Assembly (NCBI GenBank): GCA_028869185.1
Contig: JAGWTA010000002.1
Span: forward strand, 124,001-188,000
DNA from: Hyphomicrobiales bacterium
GTDB lineage: Bacteria > Pseudomonadota > Alphaproteobacteria > Rhizobiales > Beijerinckiaceae
Reading direction: 5' to 3'
DNA: 64,000 nt
This document shows positions 57,344 to 64,000 of the stretch, piece by piece. Within the stretch, counting starts at the first letter, position 1, and every line of letters begins with the position of its first letter. The notes under the pieces are model-generated. The model saw only the letters and a program-made list of their open reading frames with translations. It did no database searches and was not told where the DNA came from. The position numbers were made by a program, and so were the translations under genes.

Positions 57344-57837
57344 TCCGCAGCGCCAAGATCATGCTGCTGGGCTCCATCGGCGTCGGCAAGACGTCTCTGG
57401 CGCGCCGCTTCGTCTTCGACAAATTCGAGGGCGAATACAAATCGACGATCGGCGTCGATATTCACACCCATGACGTGTCGGTGGAGGGCGCGCCGATGCG
57501 GCTGATCCTCTGGGATACGGACGGAGACTTCGGCTCGCGCATTTTCGCCACCGCTTACGTGCGCGGCGCAGCCGGCGCTGTAATCGTGTCCGACGCCACC
57601 CGACCGGCGACGCTCACGCGCGCCGCCGAACTTGCGCGCGCATTCAGCGAACATTTCCCGGGCCGCCCCGTGCGCATCGTCGTCAACAAGATCGACGCCG
57701 CCACGCTCGAGCCGGAAGCGTTCGCAGGAACCGGCCTTGCCGCAACCGACGTTTTACGCGTCAGCGCGCGCACCGGCGAGGGCGTTCCAAAATTGTTCGA
57801 AGGGATTGGCGCCGAAGTTCTGCGCCGCAATCTCTAG
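57340..57837 (+). CDS. Ras-like small GTPase coupled to the OmpA-like protein
   Basis: A 165-residue single-domain small GTPase. G1 is GSIGVGKTS (11-19), a switch I Thr lies in KSTIGVD (T36), G3 reads DTDGD (59-63) where Ras-like proteins have DTAGQ, G4 is NKID and G5 is SARTGEG. Without the switch II Gln it may hydrolyse GTP slowly or need an activator. It starts at a GTG overlapping the OmpA gene stop (GTGA). Closest idea by context: an MglA/Rab-like switch at the envelope. No roadblock protein gene is adjacent. Confidence 0.85.
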   Translation: MIRSAKIMLLGSIGVGKTSLARRFVFDKFEGEYKSTIGVDIHTHDVSVEGAPMRLILWDTDGDFGSRIFATAYVRGAAGAVIVSDATRPATLTRAAELARAFSEHFPGRPVRIVVNKIDAATLEPEAFAGTGLAATDVLRVSARTGEGVPKLFEGIGAEVLRRNL

Positions 57838-57861
57838 TCGGCGCGCGCTCTAGTCGGCGCG
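57832..57861. repeat. 16-base-period tandem duplication carrying both stop codons
   Basis: CTCTAGTCGGCGCG occurs at 57832-57845 and again at 57848-57861. The first copy gives TAG to the GTPase gene (57835-57837), and the second gives the reverse-strand TAG (57850-57852) to the convergent gene. Confidence 0.85.
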
Positions 57862-58341
57862 TGTGTGCGCCGGCAATATGAGCAGCAGGTGCCGGGCGAG
57901 CGGCGACGTCGACAGCGTTGCGTAACAGCCAAGCGATTCCAGCCCGGCGAGCGCGGCGAAATATTCGCCATCGACGCCTTCAGCCATGCGCAGATGCGTC
58001 GCCCCGTCCGGGCGCGCCAGCGTCACCATCGCCATGCGCACATCGCTCAGCGAACGCCAGACGATCAATTCGACGCGCTGGCCGGCGTCCTCACGCGCAA
58101 AGGCGGCGCCGAGAAAACGCGACATCGCCGAATAAAGCGCATTCGGCTCTGCTCCGACCTCCGTGCGTTCGGGCGGTGGGGAAAACAGCACCGTCAGGTT
58201 TCTGGCGGAAATATTGCCCTCGAGCCCGCGCAGCGCATTGGCGACGCAACAGCGGAAGTCCGGCGCGTTTTCGGGTTCCGAGCAGCATCCCGCGTTCTGG
58301 CGCGGGTTGACGGTGAGATCGTCTTGGACAGCAGCTAACAT
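57850..58341 (-). CDS. Uncharacterised protein, possible degenerate HATPase fold
   Basis: A 163-residue soluble protein with five cysteines in the first third. The stretch VGAEPNALYSAMSRFLGAAFA ... VELIVWRSLSDVRMAMVTL resembles the N-box helix and strand order of histidine-kinase ATPase domains, but the Asn and Gly motifs needed for ATP are absent. The start at 58341 has no clear ribosome site. It stands 70 bases downstream of the response regulator gene on the same strand and faces the GTPase operon. I do not recognise a family; real coding status is likely from frame and composition. Confidence 0.55.
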   Translation of the reverse strand: MLAAVQDDLTVNPRQNAGCCSEPENAPDFRCCVANALRGLEGNISARNLTVLFSPPPERTEVGAEPNALYSAMSRFLGAAFAREDAGQRVELIVWRSLSDVRMAMVTLARPDGATHLRMAEGVDGEYFAALAGLESLGCYATLSTSPLARHLLLILPAHTRAD

Positions 58342-58411
58342 GACGCATCGAGAATCGGCATTTTTGGCCGACCTTCATGTGCCGCATGTCATCCGCCCTC
58401 CCTGCCAAACG

Positions 58412-59065
58412 TCATTTTTTACCCGATTTGACCACTTTCACGGCCAGTTCCGTGCGGCTGCGCACACCGAGCTTTTCCATGAGGCGGCTGACGTAATTCT
58501 TCACCGTGCCTTCGGCCAGGTGCAACGCGCCGGCAATCTCCTTGTTCGATTTGCCATTGGCGACGAGCGACAGGATTTCATGTTCACGCTCTGTGAGCGG
58601 CTCGTCGGGACCGTCTGAGCCGGTCGGCGACTGCAAGGGTCGCGTGCGGCGCAATTCGCCAAGCACCTTTTCGGCAATCGACGGCGAAAGCCGCGCCTGC
58701 CCGCGGATCGTGGCGAGGATCTCGCGCTCCTCCGCATCCTTCAGGAGATAGGCCGCAGCGCCGGCGGAAATCGCGTCGAACACCAGGGAATCCTCGTCGA
58801 AAGTCGTCAGCACGACGACACGCGTCTGCGGCCGGTCGGCCAGAATTTGCCGCGTCGCGGCGACGCCGCCAAGGCGCGGCATGTTGAGATCCATCAGCAC
58901 GACGTCCGGATGCACGATGCGCGCGAGCCGCACCGCTTCGTGCCCGTCCGGCGCCTCGGCCACGACGTCGATGTCGGGCTCCAGCGAAAGCATCGTCTTG
59001 AAAGCGCGGCGGATCAGTTGCTGATCCTCTGCGATCAGAATGCGGATTTTGGGCGCTGCGCTCAT
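58412..59065 (-). CDS. NarL/FixJ-type response regulator
   Basis: A 217-residue two-domain regulator. The receiver (1-120) has ILIAEDQQ, phospho-acceptor Asp in VVLMDLNMP and the Lys of LLKDAEE. The LuxR-type helix-turn-helix (about 150-215) reads LTEREHEILSLVANGKSNKEIA ... EGTVKNYVSRLMEKL. It overlaps the histidine kinase gene by ATGA, so the two form an operon with kinase first. Confidence 0.94.
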   Translation of the reverse strand: MSAAPKIRILIAEDQQLIRRAFKTMLSLEPDIDVVAEAPDGHEAVRLARIVHPDVVLMDLNMPRLGGVAATRQILADRPQTRVVVLTTFDEDSLVFDAISAGAAAYLLKDAEEREILATIRGQARLSPSIAEKVLGELRRTRPLQSPTGSDGPDEPLTEREHEILSLVANGKSNKEIAGALHLAEGTVKNYVSRLMEKLGVRSRTELAVKVVKSGKK

Positions 59066-60468
59066 GACTTCTTTTCCTGTTGCGCCTGCGGGGCGCGCAC
59101 GATCGTGCGCACGCCCTGCCCAGGCGTTGATTGAATGACGACAGACCCGCCGATCATGCGCGCCTGTTCGTCCATGCCGATGAGTCCGTAATGGCCGGGA
59201 TGTTTGGCCTGCGTATCGAAGCCGCGCCCGTTGTCGGTCAGCACGACTTCAATTTCGCCGCCCGAAGAACGCGCGACGAGTTGCGCGCGCGCGGCGCCCG
59301 AATGCGCCTCGATATTGCGCAACGCTTCCTCGATGATGCGATAGACGACTTCCGCCCGCTCGCCGAAAACGCCGTTCAGCAGCGGATCGACATCGGCTTC
59401 GACGGCGATGCCGGTGCGCTCCTGCAGGCGCCGGCAGGCGCGCGTCAGCGCCGGGCCAAGCCCGTCGAGCCCCGCGCGCTCGAAACGCACCTGACCCACC
59501 GCCTCGCGCGTGCGCGCAAGACCGTCGCGCACCGCATCCTCGGCGCGCGCAAGCTCGGGCTCCACCATGTCGGGCGCGCGCTCTTGCATCTTGCGAACGA
59601 GACGCAATTGCGCAGAGACGGCGACGAGGGAATGAACGATAGAATCATGCAGGTCGTGTGCAATTTTCAGCCGCTCGCGCATGACCAGCGCATGGCGCGC
59701 CTCGGCATTGGCGCGCTCGACATCGGCCCGCAGATTGCGCAGCAGCGTGACGTCCCGCCCCACCGCCTGAAATTCCTGCGGCCCTCCGCCGGCGCCGAGC
59801 CACGTCACGCGCCACCACACCCAGATGACGTCGCCGCGCGGCGTGCGCAGGCGCTGCTCGAAAGACGCTTCAGGACCGTCGGCGCGAATGGAGCCCCACG
59901 CCCCGCCCTCGCCGGCGAGCTGCGCGCCCGCGCGCGCGCCGACAATCGGTCCGCATTGATCGAGCCCGCGCCGGTTGGCGAAGACGACGACGCCATCGCC
60001 GTTGAGACGCAGCACGAGATCGACATCGCGCTCGACGATGTCGCGATAATAGGCCTCGCTGACGCGCGCACGCTTCTGCGCGGCGGCGGCCTGCTCCTCG
60101 GCCAGTTGCTGCGCCCGTCTCTCGCCGACGAGGAGGGATTCAAGCTGTGCGGCGCCATGGTCGGGCATGGTGAGCGCGAAGAAACAATTCTCGGCGACGC
60201 TCCAGACAATGGCGATGAGGAGGCGCTGCTCGCCCGCGAGCCTGACGCCCGGCAACGCCAGCGCTTCGCCGGGATGAGCGCGCAGATGCGCAAAATCGGC
60301 TTCCATGCCGGCAAGCGTTGGCGCCTCGAAACAGGAATGGCCAACCGGCGGCAGCCAGTCAGGCGCCCGCCCCGCGCGCTCGAGCACGACGCCATCGGCG
60401 CCGATGCGCGACAGCGAGGCGCCCAGTTGCGCAAAGGGCGCCTGCAAGGCGCGAAGACTTTCGCCCAT
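59062..60468 (-). CDS. Soluble NarX/DesK-class sensor histidine kinase with PAS domain
   Basis: A 468-residue kinase without membrane helices. The N-terminal part (1-130) is of unknown type, followed by a coiled coil and a PAS domain (about 150-250, DLVLRLNGDGVVVFANRRGLDQ). HisKA_3 has the phospho-acceptor in KIAHDLHDSIVHSL and the HATPase has EEALRNIEAHSG, DNGRGFD and GLIGM. ATG 60468 is preferred (AGG upstream) to a TTG at 60486. Its cytosolic PAS suggests a redox, gas or metabolite signal; no haem or FAD ligand can be assigned. Confidence 0.9.
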   Translation of the reverse strand: MGESLRALQAPFAQLGASLSRIGADGVVLERAGRAPDWLPPVGHSCFEAPTLAGMEADFAHLRAHPGEALALPGVRLAGEQRLLIAIVWSVAENCFFALTMPDHGAAQLESLLVGERRAQQLAEEQAAAAQKRARVSEAYYRDIVERDVDLVLRLNGDGVVVFANRRGLDQCGPIVGARAGAQLAGEGGAWGSIRADGPEASFEQRLRTPRGDVIWVWWRVTWLGAGGGPQEFQAVGRDVTLLRNLRADVERANAEARHALVMRERLKIAHDLHDSIVHSLVAVSAQLRLVRKMQERAPDMVEPELARAEDAVRDGLARTREAVGQVRFERAGLDGLGPALTRACRRLQERTGIAVEADVDPLLNGVFGERAEVVYRIIEEALRNIEAHSGAARAQLVARSSGGEIEVVLTDNGRGFDTQAKHPGHYGLIGMDEQARMIGGSVVIQSTPGQGVRTIVRAPQAQQEKKS

Positions 60469-60539
60469 ATCGACCTGTGCGCGCAAAATTTCCCCTTGGC
60501 GGCATTCTGGCCAAACTTTGCGCCGGACGCCAGCCCGGC

Positions 60540-61919
60540 CTAACCAGGCGCCGCGCGCATCGCCTCTGCGGCCAGTTGGCGCGCCGCCTGCGCCCAGCGC
60601 GGCCGAATGACGCGCGAGGGATCGCCCTTCAGGCGTCCCTGCGCAAAATCGCGCACGGTGCGCGCGAGCGCGTCGGCGTCGTTTACGGCAAAATAAAGCG
60701 CGCCATCGCGTCCGATCTCGCGGAAAACCGGAATGTCGCTGCAGATCGCGGTCTTGCCGAAAGCGGCCGCTTCGGCCACCGACAGACCGAACCCCTCCGC
60801 ATAGGAAGGCGCGAGCACCGCCGCGCAGCGATCATAGGCATAGGACAAATCCTCGTCGCCCGCATGGTCGAACCAGAACAATCTGCGCCCCATTTCGGGA
60901 TGGGCGCGCAGACGCGTCAGAAAGGCGTCGAGATTCCAGCCGGGCCTGCCGATGAAAACCAGTTTTCCGGCAAAGCTGTCCGCCCAGAGCTTTTCGAAAG
61001 CGGCCAAAGCGACGGCATGCCCCTTGCGCGGCTCGAGCGTGCTGACGATGAGATAGGCGGGCGCGTCGGCGAAAGCGCGCGCAACCGCTTGCGAAGGATT
61101 GGACCTGGCGTCGTCTGGCGCAAAATCCGAGCCGCAATGGAACCAGCCGATGCGCAGGCCCGGCCGCACCGCCATGCCGCGCTGCGCGACAAAGGCCCGC
61201 AACTCGTCGGCCACTGTCTGCGAAATCGCGACCATCGCGTCGCTTTCGGACAGCGACGCCGCAAGCCAGCGACCGTGATCGCGCGGCGTGTCGCCAACGC
61301 AAGCGCCAGGATAAAGCTGCGGGATGAGGTCATAGATCACGCTCGCAATTCGCCCGCCCGCCGCCCGCACGGCACCGAAGACCGGCGCAAAGCGCGCGAA
61401 ATCCTTCCAGGAACTGTCGAGCATCAGCAACACGTCGCCAGCGCAGGGCGCGATCGGCGCATCGGGTCCGCGCGGCGCGCGTTGGCCAAGCGCGGCCCCG
61501 TAAGACTCGCACGCCACGAGGCGCTCGCCCGCAAGACGCACCGCGAGCGGATAGACGCCCGGCGGATTGTCGGCGTAAAGCGCGCCGACCACCTTTTTGA
61601 CGACGCGCTGAATGCCGGTGCGATCGTCATGGCCGACAATCGCAGTCACATCGATCAGCAGACGCGCCGTTCCCGCCGCCGGATCGAATGCCCGCGTCGG
61701 CGCCGCAGCGCTTTCAATCTGCGAGGCCGCTGCGCGAGCATCGCTCCGGCGCAAGCTGCGGCGCAGCGCATTCTCGATGGTGCGCACTGGCCAGGCGAAA
61801 CGCCAGGCCGCGCTGTAAACGGTCTCGTCGCGCCATTTGCGCAAAGCTTCAAGCTCGCCGCGCAACTGGTCGATCTGGAATTCGAGGATCTTGCGATGCT
61901 GGTCGTCCGGGCCGCTCAT
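60540..61919 (-). CDS. Glycosyltransferase family 4-type protein
   Basis: A 459-residue GT-B glycosyltransferase. A coiled N-terminus (KILEFQIDQLRGELEAL) and linker precede the catalytic part, which has VSTLEPRKGH (the phosphate-binding region), GRPGWNLDAF and the donor-site motif PSYAEGFGLSVAEAAAFGK with the EX7E-type glutamates. It overlaps rmd by ATGA and lies in the gmd-rmd operon, so D-rhamnose (or mannose) transfer is plausible. Confidence 0.88.
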   Translation of the reverse strand: MSGPDDQHRKILEFQIDQLRGELEALRKWRDETVYSAAWRFAWPVRTIENALRRSLRRSDARAAASQIESAAAPTRAFDPAAGTARLLIDVTAIVGHDDRTGIQRVVKKVVGALYADNPPGVYPLAVRLAGERLVACESYGAALGQRAPRGPDAPIAPCAGDVLLMLDSSWKDFARFAPVFGAVRAAGGRIASVIYDLIPQLYPGACVGDTPRDHGRWLAASLSESDAMVAISQTVADELRAFVAQRGMAVRPGLRIGWFHCGSDFAPDDARSNPSQAVARAFADAPAYLIVSTLEPRKGHAVALAAFEKLWADSFAGKLVFIGRPGWNLDAFLTRLRAHPEMGRRLFWFDHAGDEDLSYAYDRCAAVLAPSYAEGFGLSVAEAAAFGKTAICSDIPVFREIGRDGALYFAVNDADALARTVRDFAQGRLKGDPSRVIRPRWAQAARQLAAEAMRAAPG

Positions 61920-62911
61920 GCGCCGGCCTTGATGCGCGCGCGCATGTCGTCCAGCAGGTCGCGCAACGTCTGTTCGAGGGCGATCTGCGGCGCCCAGCCC
62001 GTCGAGGCGCGCAATCTTTGCGCATCGCCGGCGATAACCGGAATATCGTTGGGGCGCAGTCGCGCCGGATCGACCTCGACAGCAAACTGCGCCGCCGTTT
62101 CCGCGCGCAGAATATCGAGCAGATCGCCTATGCGGCGCGGTGCGCCCGAGGCGATGTTGAAAACATTGTCGCCATCCTCGCCGATCGTGGTCATCTGCGG
62201 CGCGGCGCGCAGCAGCGCGACATAGGCTGCGGCGACGTCGCGCACGTCGAGAAAATCGCGGCGCGCCTCGATATTGCCGACAATCATGCGCGGCGCGATC
62301 AGCCCCGCCTCGATCTCCGCAGCCTGTCGGGCGAACGAGGGCATGACGAAGCGCGTATCCTGCCCGGGCCCCGTGTGATTGAACGGGCGCGCGACAATCA
62401 GCGTCGCATGCGCGCCGAGCGCTTCCGGCAGCCCGCGCTCGGCGTCCGCCTTTGTTTGCGCATAGACGTTGTTGGGCGCCAGCGGCGTCGTCTCTCGCGC
62501 TGGCCCGTCGCGGAAATGATCGCCATAAACTTCGCCGGTGCTGACGAAGAAGAACACGCAGGCGGGATCGGCCTGCGCTGCGGCGCGCGCCAGCGTCAGG
62601 GCGCCATCGCGATTGACGCGTCGTGTCTCTTCTGGCGCGGTCGCGGCGACCGCGGCGGATGCCTGCGCTGCGAAATGCAGAACGAGATCAGGCCGCATAT
62701 CCGCGACGAAAGCTTCGACAGCGCCGGCGTCGCCAAGGTCAATTTCGTGTTGCGACCAGCCCGGCCGCTCTGCCCGTTCGCCCGGTCGCGTCAGAATTGC
62801 GCGTTCGCTGTGCGGAAAGGCCTCCGCGACCATCGGCGCGAGATAACCGCCGACGAAGCCAGCGCCGCCTGTGAAGAGAATGCGCCGGAACGGCGCTGCG
62901 GCGCCGGCCAT
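61916..62911 (-). CDS. rmd: GDP-6-deoxy-D-mannose reductase
   Basis: Extended-SDR enzyme that reduces GDP-4-keto-6-deoxymannose to GDP-D-rhamnose, 331 residues. TGGAGFVG is the NAD-binding loop, YAQTK the catalytic Y-x3-K and the RPFNHTGPGQDTRFV signature is typical of RMD. One base separates it from gmd, so the pathway pair is coupled. Confidence 0.92.
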   Translation of the reverse strand: MAGAAAPFRRILFTGGAGFVGGYLAPMVAEAFPHSERAILTRPGERAERPGWSQHEIDLGDAGAVEAFVADMRPDLVLHFAAQASAAVAATAPEETRRVNRDGALTLARAAAQADPACVFFFVSTGEVYGDHFRDGPARETTPLAPNNVYAQTKADAERGLPEALGAHATLIVARPFNHTGPGQDTRFVMPSFARQAAEIEAGLIAPRMIVGNIEARRDFLDVRDVAAAYVALLRAAPQMTTIGEDGDNVFNIASGAPRRIGDLLDILRAETAAQFAVEVDPARLRPNDIPVIAGDAQRLRASTGWAPQIALEQTLRDLLDDMRARIKAGA

Positions 62912-62912
62912 G

Positions 62913-63941
<1,029 letters not shown>

Positions 63942-64000
63942 TTAGCAAATAGGGCCCGCCGCTGGCAAGGTCCGGGGTCAGCCCTCAGTGAAGCGGGGCG

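Noticed and set aside
57850-58341. Assignment of the uncharacterised protein as the ChpT phosphotransferase
   Set aside because: The conserved His-containing helix and length of ChpT are absent.

Overview
The window is a continuous stretch of high-GC chromosome from an alphaproteobacterium, most likely of the order Hyphomicrobiales (Rhizobiales). Clade markers are a GapR-type DUF2312 protein, an NrsF/ECF-sigma pair with GTAAC-N16-CGAA promoters, DUF6111, RlmJ, a Rhizobiales-type Omp25/Omp31-like porin and the MoxR-DUF58-DUF4159 operon. Family and genus cannot be fixed from this sequence. Base composition looks even, genes are tightly packed with many ATGA/GTGA overlaps, and I see no transposase, integrase, tRNA, rRNA or CRISPR array.

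Layout. 1-5.4 kb: the end of a branched-chain-amino-acid-type ABC importer operon (livM, livK, livF) followed by a PaaK-like CoA ligase and thiD. 5.4-8.5 kb: acetoacetate decarboxylase, a WD40 protein and a flavin amine oxidase. 8.5-12.8 kb: a zinc-acquisition block (His-rich small membrane protein, znuC, znuB, znuA, a DHCW cupin and a COG0523 GTPase) behind a promoter that carries a Zur-like palindrome and appears to make a leaderless mRNA. 12.8-17.7 kb: OpgD, GapR, N-formylglutamate amidohydrolase, a DUF1036 protein and pyruvate kinase. 17.7-21.4 kb: ECF sigma factor plus NrsF anti-sigma, divergent from a bufferin operon (DUF2282 peptide, DUF692, DUF2063, DoxX); both directions carry matching sigF-type promoters. 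21.4-28.2 kb: the MoxR/DUF58/DUF4159/vWA-glutamine-amidotransferase-like operon.

28.4-33.2 kb: DUF1285, Nudix CoA pyrophosphatase, DUF6111, CCA-adding enzyme, a small conserved protein, a pteridine-reductase-like SDR and a porin with an unusually structured leader. 33.3-37 kb: RlmJ, RNase T2 and a secreted cysteine protein in one operon, then an AEC transporter and a Wzz-like membrane protein. 37-40 kb: polyprenyl-phosphate sugar transferase and ManC. 40-46 kb: release factor 3 and an RND efflux pair. 46-52 kb: SDR plus MaoC hydratase, a zinc CDF exporter, a TPP riboswitch with thiC, and cardiolipin synthase. 52-55 kb: mog and an ABC-2 exporter.

55.3-58.3 kb holds the least-described system: a small coiled-coil protein, a single-span OmpA-like protein with a large cytoplasmic N-terminus, and a Ras-like small GTPase in one tight operon, facing a protein that may be a worn-down HATPase. 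58.4-60.5 kb is a NarL-type two-component pair. 60.5-63.9 kb is a GDP-rhamnose branch (gmd, rmd, glycosyltransferase) that, with ManC and the WcaJ-like transferase at 37-40 kb, outlines an exopolysaccharide pathway scattered over the window. Metal handling (zinc uptake, zinc allocation, zinc export, probable copper buffering) and envelope construction are the two themes that tie the genes together.
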